A DNA stretch of 38,641 bases from CAYWIT01 sp964458415 (GTDB lineage: Bacteria > Pseudomonadota > Alphaproteobacteria > Micavibrionales > UBA2020), in contig CAYWIT010000024.1 of the NCBI GenBank assembly GCA_964458415.1, forward strand, positions 1 to 38,641. Reading direction: 5' to 3'. Shown piece after piece: positions 1 to 8,508 of this stretch (position 1 is its first letter; each line of letters begins with the position of its first letter). The notes beneath the pieces are model-generated. The model did not search any database. It worked only from the letters and a program-made list of their open reading frames with translations, and was not told where the DNA came from. The translations under genes were made by a program, and so were the position numbers.

Positions 1-15
1 AGTTAATGGAAAATT

Positions 16-1389
16 CTACTTCTGAACACCTCTATTCTTAGGGGGTATTACACGGGCATAGGGATTTTCGACACGGGCGACCAGCGTACCGTACATGTCG
101 TTTTTGGCTTCGATTAATTCAGCCAGATGGCCAAGGCCGTATTTTTCGCCATAGCGCCGGATCATGTGCAGCCATGTATCTTCGGTGAATTGATAAAGTC
201 CGGTGGCCGATGATGTGGCGGCCTTGGCGGTGGGGTCAAAATTGCTTTCCGCAGATGAAAGTTCCATCATATAGCCAAAATCCGCGTCCGTGCGCAGGCT
301 TGCCAGCCGGATGGCGGCAGCGGCGGCGGTGGAAATGCCGTTGTTCGTCGCGTCCTTCTGCGCCAGTTCCGCAAAGAGGCGGATGTAGGCTTCCTGCGCA
401 TGTCCCGCTTCCGTCAGAATTGCTCCAAATGTCGCATAGGCGGGCGTATAAAGCTGGGTAAATTTCCGAAGGGCGGCTTCCGTGGCGGGGCCTTGTATGC
501 CTCCGTGTTCCTCTCCATCCAGATCAAATCCCAGCAGACGCAGGTTTTGCTGTTGTTCTGCAAGTTTATAAAGCGCGGGCAGCGATGATTTATAGACTGC
601 TTGCGGTGTTTTATCGTTAAGTTCCGCCGCTAGTAAAACAGACAGGCGCGGATGGTCGCGCATTGCAAGGATTTGCTGCAACAAGACAGGATCAGTCACG
701 GAAACACTCAGGGTGTTGCCCTGCTTTGTTTTTTCTATTGCCTTGCTATAGGGGGACAACCCGTATTTATCGCCGTGCAGAGCGACAAGCGCGAGCCATG
801 TTTCTGCAGCGATGGGAGATGGCTTGCCCGCAGAGAAGAATTTTTTAAATACGGTATTGGCATCAAGGGAAGTATGGCGTGTCGCCATCAGGAGGGTTAC
901 AGCTTCGTCAGGAGGCAGATTGTAGTGCGTCATGGTTTTTTCAACTTCCGACGAGAAATTCCTGAGGGCCTTTAGGTCAGCGGATGTCAGGCTTTCACGA
1001 AAAGCGCCATGACCTGTCAGCATGCGGTATTCATTGACGGACTGGATCGTGCGTTCGGTAAAAACACCGTCAGGGCTCTTGCGTCCGATCACAAAACCCG
1101 TTTCGGCAAGAAGCGTTTGTTGCTGCGTGGAGGAAACGTCAAACGAGGGGCGCAGCCATACACGTTTGGCTGAGGCGTCTTCCGAGGGGCAGGTTTCTCC
1201 TGTGGGCGAATGGGGAACAAATTTCTTTTTTACAGGCGCTTTTTTAGCGGCAGTTTTTTTTACCTGATGTTTTTGTGTCTGAGCGGGTTTATTTTGCGTT
1301 GCAGCATCCGCAAAGGCTGGGGCGCAGGAAAGTGTGATAGCCGTTGCCGCTGCGGTAAACAGCTTTCTGAAGGAATATCCGTTGCTCAT
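16..1389 (-). CDS. Lytic transglycosylase-like exported protein, C-terminally short paralogue
   Basis: 457 residues. An N-terminal signal-like segment (hydrophobic residues about 10-28, ending ADA) is followed by a Lys/Ala/Pro-rich linker that suggests a wall-associated periplasmic protein. Two peptidoglycan-binding-like segments are visible (about 85-130 and 285-320; the second contains LGFDLDGEE). The C-terminal part has the SLT signature MMELSSAESNF with the likely catalytic Glu381, then SATGLYQF. The family would cleave glycan strands of peptidoglycan. The two neighbours on the same strand are homologues of 590 and 583 residues that carry about 130-170 more residues after this point, including a QYLAHFLG/MYLAHFLG segment. 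This protein stops soon after ENPY, so it is either truncated or a natural short form. Only 15 bases lie beyond the stop, so a frameshift just outside the window cannot be judged. The first SLT-like half is shrunken and has no ES motif. Confidence 0.8.
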   Translation of the reverse strand: MSNGYSFRKLFTAAATAITLSCAPAFADAATQNKPAQTQKHQVKKTAAKKAPVKKKFVPHSPTGETCPSEDASAKRVWLRPSFDVSSTQQQTLLAETGFVIGRKSPDGVFTERTIQSVNEYRMLTGHGAFRESLTSADLKALRNFSSEVEKTMTHYNLPPDEAVTLLMATRHTSLDANTVFKKFFSAGKPSPIAAETWLALVALHGDKYGLSPYSKAIEKTKQGNTLSVSVTDPVLLQQILAMRDHPRLSVLLAAELNDKTPQAVYKSSLPALYKLAEQQQNLRLLGFDLDGEEHGGIQGPATEAALRKFTQLYTPAYATFGAILTEAGHAQEAYIRLFAELAQKDATNNGISTAAAAAIRLASLRTDADFGYMMELSSAESNFDPTAKAATSSATGLYQFTEDTWLHMIRRYGEKYGLGHLAELIEAKNDMYGTLVARVENPYARVIPPKNRGVQK

Positions 1390-1478
1390 TCCGAATCAAA
1401 CCTGTCCTGTTTCCATGAATATCAGGTCAGGATAGGAAAGCAGGGCAGGGATGTAAAGAGCGACTTTCCCCTTTGAAA

Positions 1479-3251
1479 TCAGGCAGTAGGTGTCGAAACA
1501 TCTGGGCCTGCAGATTTCTTCATATGGCGCTTCTGCTTTTCATGCCGTTCATTTTTCTCATCGAACTGTGTCGTGTCGAATTTCCTCTTGAAGTGGTCAT
1601 AGACTTCTTTCAAGCTGCGGGGCGTGTTGTCCGGCTTGTAGAATACGCCTTCATTGGATCCGGCGGCAGCAGGAAAAACAGTATCTGCTGGCTTGTCCGG
1701 GTTCTTTTTCATCTGGCTGATGAAATTGGCGGCGTTTCCGGAGCCGAGGAAGTGTGCCAGATATTGGTCTGTCCGGTTGATTTTTTGTTTTGGCAGGGCG
1801 CCCTTCAGATTGTCCATGTTTTCCTTGGCGAACTCGGCGCCCATCAACGAGGAAATGCGCGGATCTTTGCGTAGCCCGAGAGCGTATTTCTGAATAAGCG
1901 GATCATCGATTTTTGCAGTAACGACATTGCCGTTTTTGTCCTTTGTCGTTTCTATCTGGCTGACAATATCACCCAGTCCGTATTTTTCACCATGCTTGTA
2001 AAGCATGGTCAGCCATGTATTGTCGATGAACTGGAAAAGCCCCGTTGCACTGGAGGTGCTGGCTTTGATTTCCGTTTTGAATCCGCTTTCTGCATTGGCC
2101 AGCTCCATCATATATCCGAAGTCGGCGCCAACGACTTTGGCGGCATTGCGAATGGCAAAGGCGTCTGCCGGAGAAACTTCTCTGTATTTATTTGTGTATT
2201 TTGCAGCGTCTTCTTTCGCTTGAACAGCCGCTTCATGGAGGACCTGATCAAGCGGCTTGCCGGAGGCAAGAGAAACTTTGCTCATGTGGATGAATTCTTC
2301 CAGTGCCGCTTGCGTCAGCGGGCCTCTGAAGCCATCAGTGCCGCGTACGCCAATATCGAAACCCAAGGTGAGAAGGTCGCTCTGTTGGGCGGAGATGCGC
2401 GTGTCGGATCTGATTCCGATCCCTTCATAACCGACCAGAAGTTTATGCTCGCTGTGATTTTTGATGTATTCGGCGCCCATGATGGCCGAGATGCGGGGAT
2501 TTTCACGCATTTCCGAGATCTGGCGTAAAACAGCGGGGTCGTCTACGTGGACAGAAAAATGGGAGCCTTTATTTTGAACTGTAATTTTATCGGCAAAATA
2601 ATCAAGGCCGTGATCAGGCCCATAGGTTTTGACCAGATAGAGCCAGTTGGAAACATTGAACTTGAAGAGGGCTGATTTTGACAGACCGCCAGCGTTATTT
2701 GCGGCGACGTTCCCTTCGGTTTCATTCAAGCGGTTCATATAGGCGGTATGGTCAAGTCCTGCCTCCTGCGAGGCAAAGCGAAGGGCGGCGGCCATCTCCA
2801 GCGGTATTTTATACGTCTTGGTGTCCTTGCGGGCTTCTTTGAGCAGCGTACGGATTTCCTCACGTTCTTCTTTCGACAAAGGCCCCCTGGCGTCAGAGCG
2901 GTCAGACAAAATACGATATTCTTTAAGCGCCTGCGCCGTCTGTTTAAAGAAAATATTGCGCTCTTTTTCGCCCGGAACAGCAAATGAAGGGGTGAAGCGT
3001 GACATGGCCTGTGGTTTCATAGTGGGGGTCTGCTGTGTAAAACGCGAAGCCTGTGTTTGCAGCTCGTTTTTGGAATCTGTCATGTGCGGGTTCTCCGAAG
3101 TATGTACCGGAACAGTGGGGGCTTGAAATCTTGAGGCATAGACAGGTGTGGGAGCGGTGGCCACGCCAACAGCCAGCGCTACGGCATTGAACATGGCGCG
3201 GGCGCTATGTGCCTTTTCGTGCTGCGGTTCTGTTGCGTTATAGATGTCCAC
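1479..3251 (-). CDS. Lytic transglycosylase-like exported protein with duplicated PG-binding/SLT halves
   Basis: 590 residues. The start is GTG, chosen because a GGGGGT ribosome-binding sequence lies just upstream; a hydrophobic segment about residues 20-40 ending VYA is probably the export signal. The protein repeats the same plan twice. Half one has a PG-binding-like segment and an SLT-like segment ending in NPRISAIMGAEYI. Half two has LLTLGFDIGVRGTDGFRG, then the SLT signature ANAESGF with probable catalytic Glu388, SATGLFQFIDNTW, and a C-terminal extension with QYLAHFLGSGNA. In half one a Glu can still be aligned (NETEGNV) but the flanking motif is degraded. It is inferred to be a periplasmic murein hydrolase. 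It lies 89 bp upstream of the short paralogue and 129 bp downstream of the next one, all on one strand, as expected for tandem duplication. Confidence 0.85.
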   Translation of the reverse strand: MDIYNATEPQHEKAHSARAMFNAVALAVGVATAPTPVYASRFQAPTVPVHTSENPHMTDSKNELQTQASRFTQQTPTMKPQAMSRFTPSFAVPGEKERNIFFKQTAQALKEYRILSDRSDARGPLSKEEREEIRTLLKEARKDTKTYKIPLEMAAALRFASQEAGLDHTAYMNRLNETEGNVAANNAGGLSKSALFKFNVSNWLYLVKTYGPDHGLDYFADKITVQNKGSHFSVHVDDPAVLRQISEMRENPRISAIMGAEYIKNHSEHKLLVGYEGIGIRSDTRISAQQSDLLTLGFDIGVRGTDGFRGPLTQAALEEFIHMSKVSLASGKPLDQVLHEAAVQAKEDAAKYTNKYREVSPADAFAIRNAAKVVGADFGYMMELANAESGFKTEIKASTSSATGLFQFIDNTWLTMLYKHGEKYGLGDIVSQIETTKDKNGNVVTAKIDDPLIQKYALGLRKDPRISSLMGAEFAKENMDNLKGALPKQKINRTDQYLAHFLGSGNAANFISQMKKNPDKPADTVFPAAAGSNEGVFYKPDNTPRSLKEVYDHFKRKFDTTQFDEKNERHEKQKRHMKKSAGPDVSTPTA

Positions 3252-3380
3252 GCGGCTACCCCCATTATAAATGCGAGTCTGTCTTATTCATTATATCCAT
3301 AAAATAGAGTATATTCATTAATATTTAATAAAAGCTAATAAAATCAGATGGATAGAAATAAGAACGCCTGTCTGTGAAAG

Positions 3381-5132
3381 CTATTTACGTGCAATACGCG
3401 GCTTTGCTTTTGCGGGTGTTTCCGGCGCATTTGCAACGGCAGGAGGATGAGAGTAAGCGGGGCCGTCATAGATGCCCTTGTCAAACTTGGCGCTGAAGAA
3501 GTTATAGACTTCCCCGAGAGAGCGTTCGCGGGAGGACTGGCGCCCTTCCTTTTGGTAAAAAACGCTGATGTTATATTCCGCCGCTTCAGGAAAAATCTTT
3601 ACGGCCGATTTGTTTTCATCCTGTCGCAGGGCATTGATAAAATACACAGCGTCATGCGCGCCAAGAAAGTGGGCCAGATACATATCGGTACGGGAAAGGT
3701 CGCCCTCGATATAGCAGCTCTGGCGACCTCGGTTCTCGATCTGGAAGTCTGTGCTGAGAAGCGCCGAGAGATGCGGATTCTTGCGCATCTCGAGAACCTG
3801 TCCACGCAGCAGGGGATTGTTGATCCGGGCCTGTGAACGGCCATAGTCGTCCATATAGACATCGACCTCCGTGGAAAAATCTGCAAGGCCGTATTTATGG
3901 CCGTAGTCCTGCAGTGTATGATGCCATGTGCTTTCGATGAACTGATAAAGACCTGTGGCGCTGCTTGACGAGGCCTTGATCGCATGAGAAAAGGAGCTTT
4001 CCGCTGCGGCCAGTTCCATCATGTATCCAAAGTCAAATTCATTCTTTTGGCTGGCCATGCGGATAGCGCCAACCGCTGCGGCAGGGACATTAAAACGGTG
4101 GGCATCTTCCCGGGCCTGCTGTGCCGAGTGCAATAGCAGTGCGCGCTCTTCTTTGCTGAGCAGGCCGTTTGGGGTGCCTTCTTTGCCGTATAGAAGCTGG
4201 AACTCGCGCAGGGCTATTTGCGTCATCGTGCCGCGTAAACCGTCAGCAGTGCTGCCGCCGATATCAAAGCCCAGAGTCATTAGCGCATTTTGTTCTTCTT
4301 TGATTTTTGACTGAAAGGCAAGTGCTGGCGGTTTTGCGAGGACAGGAAAGCTGTCCGCCTGCGAGAGATACTCGGCAACCAGCAAGGCCGCAAGGCGCGG
4401 GTTGCTTTTCAAAGCCAGAATTTGTCGGTGCATAAAGGGATTGGCGACCGTAGGGCTGATGCCATGGGCTCCTTTTTCAAGAGTGATATGCGCGACGTAA
4501 AACTCCATCCCGTATTGTGCGCCATAAATTTTTACAAGGGCGAGCCAAGGAGCATGTCCAATCCGGAATAGCCCGTTTGACGCGCCGGCCGCATCAAGGC
4601 CGTTCAGGCTGCCGTCATTATCCCGGATGACGGAAGTCAGTTTGTCGAGGTCAGTATTCGTTCGTTCTGCAGCAAGCCGCAAGGCCGCCATGGTGGAAAC
4701 GGGCAGGGCATATTTTTTTGAATCAATTTGCGCCTGCTCCACAATCCGGTGGAGTTCAGTTGCATCCTTTTCATCAAGCGTGCGCTGATAATCCTTCACA
4801 CCGTAAAGCGGGCCGTAAAATAATAAAAACTCGCGCATGGCGTGACGCGTGCCGGGCCCCGGTTTTCCATCCGGTCGGCCCAGCGGCAGATCCAGTGTGC
4901 GCAGCAGGGTCTGCTGCTCCTTGATAACCGGATCGGGGGCTATATCCCGACTGATGCGGTGCATGGGTGTTTCAGGCTTCTTAAAGTCGGGAAATGCAGC
5001 ACAGGTGTTGGCGGGCTGGACGGGAGCAGAAAGGTCTGAAGCGGGGGTCGGACTTGCCGCAATACCCGCCGAGAGAAGCACTGCGGCGGAGAATTTGTTG
5101 AATGTCTTTTTCAGGTTAAAATCTTTTTTCAT
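3381..5132 (-). CDS. Lytic transglycosylase-like exported protein, third tandem paralogue
   Basis: 583 residues with a clean signal peptide (MKKDFNLKK, then a hydrophobic stretch ending near residue 32). Domains in order: PG-binding-like about 70-110 (LLRTLDLPLGRPDGKPGPG); SLT-like about 150-260; second PG-binding-like about 280-315 (LMTLGFDIGGSTADGLRG); SLT with MMELAAAESSF, probable catalytic Glu378, and SATGLYQFIESTW; then an extension with MYLAHFLGAHDA and a basic tail. In the first half the position of the catalytic Glu is occupied by VIRDNDGSL, so that half is probably inactive and may serve for binding. It is the first gene of the triplet in transcription order, and 189 bp separate it from divergent ahpD. 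No good ribosome-binding site is visible before the ATG, so the exact start is less sure than the gene. Confidence 0.86.
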   Translation of the reverse strand: MKKDFNLKKTFNKFSAAVLLSAGIAASPTPASDLSAPVQPANTCAAFPDFKKPETPMHRISRDIAPDPVIKEQQTLLRTLDLPLGRPDGKPGPGTRHAMREFLLFYGPLYGVKDYQRTLDEKDATELHRIVEQAQIDSKKYALPVSTMAALRLAAERTNTDLDKLTSVIRDNDGSLNGLDAAGASNGLFRIGHAPWLALVKIYGAQYGMEFYVAHITLEKGAHGISPTVANPFMHRQILALKSNPRLAALLVAEYLSQADSFPVLAKPPALAFQSKIKEEQNALMTLGFDIGGSTADGLRGTMTQIALREFQLLYGKEGTPNGLLSKEERALLLHSAQQAREDAHRFNVPAAAVGAIRMASQKNEFDFGYMMELAAAESSFSHAIKASSSSATGLYQFIESTWHHTLQDYGHKYGLADFSTEVDVYMDDYGRSQARINNPLLRGQVLEMRKNPHLSALLSTDFQIENRGRQSCYIEGDLSRTDMYLAHFLGAHDAVYFINALRQDENKSAVKIFPEAAEYNISVFYQKEGRQSSRERSLGEVYNFFSAKFDKGIYDGPAYSHPPAVANAPETPAKAKPRIARK

Positions 5133-5321
5133 GACAAGGGAAGGTTAACGCAGGGATTTTGCGTTTGCAAAACAAATAGTATAAAAAATGACAAATTCTA
5201 TTGTTATATTATGATGGCGGCGTTAAAAAAGAAAGAATATTACTTATATAGAAGGCTTGGCGTTGGGGTATTTAAACCTATATCCTTGTACTGAACAATT
5301 TTTAACCTGCAGGAGAAAAGA

Positions 5322-5882
5322 ATGACTGTGCATGAACTTTCCGTTGCCCATGATGTGCAAAATATCGAAAGCCTTAAGGAGTCTCTGCCCGAATACGCAA
5401 AGGATATCCGGCTGAATATTTCGAATGTCCTCAAGGAAGACGGAAATTCCGGACTGTCCATCAATCAGGTTTTCGGGATTGCTCTTTCTGCGGCTTATGC
5501 AACACGTCATCCTCTGGTGATACAGGCAATGGAAGGGGAGGCTTCATCTGTTCTTAGTGCCGAGGAAGTCCACGCAGCGAAGGCCGCTGCGACAATTATG
5601 GCCATGAACAATATTTATTACCGTTCAACCTATATGACGCAGGATGACGAGCTGGGAAAAATGCCGGCTGCCTTGCGCATGAATGTGATCGGCAATCCCG
5701 GTATTGATAAAGTGACTTTTGAAATGTATAGTCTGGCGGTTTCCTGTATCAATGGTTGCGGGGCTTGTGTTCAGTCCCATGCAGCGGCTGTCCAGCACGG
5801 AGAGTACTCGAAGGTTGCCGTACAGCATTGTTTCCGCATTGCTGCTGTTATGTCTGCCTGTGCACAGGCCTTGTCAATTTAA
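5322..5882 (+). CDS. ahpD: Alkyl hydroperoxidase AhpD
   Basis: 186 residues, close to the usual length of about 175-180. AhpD is a thiol peroxidase-like partner that, in studied species, re-reduces AhpC or itself reduces alkyl hydroperoxides. The full active-site set can be read: Glu134, Cys146, Cys149 and His153 in the pattern E-x11-C-x2-C-x3-H (GCGACVQSH), which matches the spacing of the characterised mycobacterial enzyme. The start is preceded by GCAGGAGAAAAG. A dps gene follows 15 bp downstream, which suggests an oxidative-stress operon. No ahpC is in the window, so the partner peroxiredoxin must be elsewhere or AhpD acts alone. No OxyR-type operator with correct spacing was found upstream. 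Confidence 0.93.
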   Translation: MTVHELSVAHDVQNIESLKESLPEYAKDIRLNISNVLKEDGNSGLSINQVFGIALSAAYATRHPLVIQAMEGEASSVLSAEEVHAAKAAATIMAMNNIYYRSTYMTQDDELGKMPAALRMNVIGNPGIDKVTFEMYSLAVSCINGCGACVQSHAAAVQHGEYSKVAVQHCFRIAAVMSACAQALSI

Positions 5883-5897
5883 ATCAGGAGAAAAACT

Positions 5898-6347
5898 ATG
5901 AGCAAGAACAAAAATGCCGCTGTTATTGACGCTTTGTCGTGCCTGTTGGCCGATAGTTACACCCTTTATCTGAAAACGCAAAACTATCACTGGAACGTGA
6001 CAGGCCCGCATTTTAATACGCTGCATACCTTGTTTCAGGCGCAGTATGAAGATCTGGCGCTGGCCGTCGATCTGGTGGCCGAGCGTATCCGCTCTTTGGG
6101 CGAAAAGGCCCCCGGAAGCTACAAGGCTTTTGCCAAACTCGCGAAAATTCAGGAAGAAACGGGGTATCCATCTGCTGACAAGATGTTGAAAACACTGGTC
6201 AAAGACCAAGAGACACTGATCGCGACAACGCAGGCTGTTCTGAAGGCCGGAGAAGCGGCGGGGGATGATCCTACCGTGGATATGGCCATTGAACGTATGC
6301 AGATTCACCAGAAAAACCACTGGATGCTCAAAGCCCATCTGGAGTAA
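5898..6347 (+). CDS. dps: Dps-family ferritin-like DNA-protecting protein
   Basis: 149 residues, short of the E. coli protein (167) because it lacks most of the flexible N-terminal tail. Dps forms a dodecameric cage that oxidises and stores iron with hydrogen peroxide and shields DNA in stress. The ferroxidase-site ligands are recognisable: QNYHWNVTG (first His), TLHTLF (second His), and D..AE in LAVDLVAERI. The N-terminus (MSKNKNAA) has only two lysines, so strong DNA binding is uncertain. It begins 15 bp after ahpD with a CAGGAGAAAA ribosome-binding site and is very likely co-transcribed with it. A GC-rich hairpin follows immediately. Confidence 0.93.
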   Translation: MSKNKNAAVIDALSCLLADSYTLYLKTQNYHWNVTGPHFNTLHTLFQAQYEDLALAVDLVAERIRSLGEKAPGSYKAFAKLAKIQEETGYPSADKMLKTLVKDQETLIATTQAVLKAGEAAGDDPTVDMAIERMQIHQKNHWMLKAHLE

Positions 6348-6352
6348 TATGT

Positions 6353-6382
6353 GCGGGCTTTAATTTTCCTTGAAAGGCCCGC
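6353..6382 (+). promoter_or_regulatory. Hairpin between dps and the MATE gene, overlapping its ribosome-binding site
   Basis: GCGGGC at 6353-6358 pairs with GCCCGC at 6377-6382, extended by TTT/AAA with one bulged base. There is no T-run after it, so it is not a classical terminator. The only ribosome-binding-like sequence for the ATG at 6390 (GAAAGG, 6372-6377) lies in the 3' arm, so the structure could limit translation of the transporter. Confidence 0.45.
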
Positions 6383-6389
6383 TATATAA

Positions 6390-7718
6390 ATGTCATCTTC
6401 CCGCCCCTCGCTTCTGGATGGAGACGTGGCGCCGCATTTGCGGCGCCTTTCCATTCCACTGGTCTGGGGGCTGTCTTCGCTCTCACTCTTTTATGTTGTC
6501 GATACATTCTATATTTCCCGTCTGGGCACGTTGCCGCTGGCTGCGCTCGGTTTCACTATTCCGGTTGTGTTGTTTAACATGGGGATTGTTTTCGGGTTGT
6601 CCGTTGGCACGACATCCGTGCTGTCCCGTGCATACGGTCAGGGAGATATCGAGAAGTTCAGGCAGCTGGCGACGGATTCGCTGTCTCTGACGGTGGCGCT
6701 GACGGTGGCGGCGGCGATTGTCGGGCTTATATTCATGGACCCGATCTTTCGCATGATGGGGGCATCGGATGATATTATGCCGCTGATCCACCGCTATGTG
6801 TCTGTGTGGTATTGCGGGTTTATATTTTTTGGCACGATGATGGTCGGCAACGCGACATTTCGCGCGACGGGGGAGACGGGGTTCGCCTCGCGGATGATGA
6901 TTATGCAGGCGGTCATCAATCTTGTGCTTGATCCGTTTTTGATCTTCGGCTGGGGCCCGTTACCGCGGCTGGGGTTGACGGGGGCGGCGGCGACCTTGGT
7001 TTTCACCTATTATACAACCTGCATGACGACGATGTATTACCTGATTTTCAGGAAGCAGATTCTGTCGGTGCGTGTCATCCATGCGGGTATATTTGATTCA
7101 TGGCGGCGCATTTTGCATGTGGCCTTTCCTTCGATTATCAGTAACCAGATTTCGCCTGTATCGGCGGCGGTTATTACCTGGCTGGCTTCCGGTTTTGGCA
7201 AGGAGGCGGTGGCGGCACTGGGGGTGGCCACGCGTATCGAGAATCTTTCAACGCTGGTTTTTTATGCGATTGGGGCAGGGCTTTCCATTTTTACGGGGCA
7301 GAATTTTGGTGCCGGAAACTACGGGCGTATTCAGGAGGCAACGGCGGTCGCATCGCGCTACTGCATTTATTGGGGGCTGGTTGTGGCAGCAGGGCTATGG
7401 ATTTTTGCGCGCGATATTCCCGAGCTTTTTGACGGTAACACCATGGTTGTTGACTATGCTGCGCTATACCTGCATTGGGTTCCGATCAGTTACGGCGCGA
7501 TGGGCATGATGATTGCTTCGAATGCGGCGCTGAATGCCATGGGGCGGCCTCTTCCGGCCACGTTCCTGATCCTGTTGCGTGCGGTTGTTTTCTATGTGCC
7601 GCTGGCTTGGGTATTGCGTGAATATTTCGGCTTCATGGGAATTATTATCGCGCTGACCCTGACGAATCTGGCCGTCGGGGCGATTTCCTATGTCTGGAAC
7701 CGTAGGGTCGCATCGTAG
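6390..7718 (+). CDS. MATE-family multidrug/toxin efflux transporter
   Basis: 442 residues, the normal length for the family, with about 12 hydrophobic segments spread over the whole protein. MATE proteins export cationic drugs and metabolites in exchange for sodium or protons across the inner membrane. Family features seen are the start LRRLSIPLVWGLSSLSLFYVVDTFYISRLG, the internal repeat beginning near residue 230 (HVAFPSIISNQISPVSAA), and the QNFGAGNYGRIQEA motif. The substrate cannot be named. It sits 42 bp after dps on the same strand, separated by a hairpin that contains its ribosome-binding site, so it may be read through from the oxidative-stress operon but translated conditionally. The downstream gene is convergent, 11 bp away. 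Confidence 0.93.
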   Translation: MSSSRPSLLDGDVAPHLRRLSIPLVWGLSSLSLFYVVDTFYISRLGTLPLAALGFTIPVVLFNMGIVFGLSVGTTSVLSRAYGQGDIEKFRQLATDSLSLTVALTVAAAIVGLIFMDPIFRMMGASDDIMPLIHRYVSVWYCGFIFFGTMMVGNATFRATGETGFASRMMIMQAVINLVLDPFLIFGWGPLPRLGLTGAAATLVFTYYTTCMTTMYYLIFRKQILSVRVIHAGIFDSWRRILHVAFPSIISNQISPVSAAVITWLASGFGKEAVAALGVATRIENLSTLVFYAIGAGLSIFTGQNFGAGNYGRIQEATAVASRYCIYWGLVVAAGLWIFARDIPELFDGNTMVVDYAALYLHWVPISYGAMGMMIASNAALNAMGRPLPATFLILLRAVVFYVPLAWVLREYFGFMGIIIALTLTNLAVGAISYVWNRRVAS

Positions 7719-7729
7719 TAGTTAAAGCA

Positions 7730-8434
7730 TTACTTCTTTTTCAGTTTTGGCGCTGTGGCAACTTTTGGACGGGGTTCTTCCGCGTTCACCCAGTAGGAAC
7801 CGCCTGAAAATTCGTAGCAGGCGCTCGGTTCTGCCTCAAGCCGGTTTAATTCGATGGACTTTTTCAGGAAGGAAAGCCCCAGGAAATATCCGGAGGCTAT
7901 GACGGTATCGGTATCCTTCATCGACAGGCTGATCCCGTAACTTTTTTGGTTGAAGGGGCTGTATATAGAGCCGGACCACTCACCTTGAGCTGGGTTTTGT
8001 GTCAGTTTGACTTCAGCTTCATAATTGCAATAGCGGTCTACAAGCCAGGGGTAAACCTGGTCAGGATCAGGTTCGTATCTGGTAAGAATATCGCTGAACC
8101 CGTCATCGACGGCTTTGCCGAGTCCCAGCAGCCGCGCCAACAGCAGACGATTGTTGAAAGATTCATTGTCGATATTGTGGACAGAAATGCAAAGGCCTTT
8201 TTCCTTGCAGGGTTCGACCTTGGCGATAATGTTATATTCAGGATGTTTCCAATAGGTTGTCTGGCTGAATGTCGCTGTAGAAATCTTTTTAATTTCGGCA
8301 GATGTCAGTGGCTTGTCGGCAGGATAAACGGATCCCGTTCCGATGGCCATTAGAAAGCCGGCGGCTATACTGACAACTGTTTTTTGGCTGTGACGAGCGG
8401 CGGAATTGAAGAAATGGCTGATCTTCTTGCGCAT
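7730..8434 (-). CDS. Exported protein resembling DUF2147
   Basis: 234 residues. An N-terminal hydrophobic segment (about 18-38, ending YPADKP) is a likely signal peptide. The middle has the features of DUF2147 periplasmic proteins: a short C-x5-C element (CKEKGLC) followed by a loop, then W-x-G-x-IY-x-P (WSGSIYSPF), GISLSMKDTDTVIASGYFLG, and a terminal strand. In normal DUF2147 proteins this region ends in W-x-R; here it reads ELNRLE, so the match is partial. The C-terminus is a Lys/Pro-rich tail ending LKKK. Function is not known for the family. It is transcribed alone: the MATE gene converges on it and the agmatinase gene ends 74 bp upstream. Confidence 0.75.
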   Translation of the reverse strand: MRKKISHFFNSAARHSQKTVVSIAAGFLMAIGTGSVYPADKPLTSAEIKKISTATFSQTTYWKHPEYNIIAKVEPCKEKGLCISVHNIDNESFNNRLLLARLLGLGKAVDDGFSDILTRYEPDPDQVYPWLVDRYCNYEAEVKLTQNPAQGEWSGSIYSPFNQKSYGISLSMKDTDTVIASGYFLGLSFLKKSIELNRLEAEPSACYEFSGGSYWVNAEEPRPKVATAPKLKKK

Positions 8435-8508
8435 GGGGTATCCTGTGAAATAAATAGGTTTAATGTGGATAAGTGTACCCGCTGATTCCCGTTATCGCAA
8501 GAGACAGG

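Noticed and set aside
5175..5202. ATAG...CTAT pair upstream of ahpD as an OxyR operator
   Set aside because: ATAG and CTAT starts are 22 bases apart, which does not fit the OxyR half-site or full-site spacing; the region is simply AT-rich.
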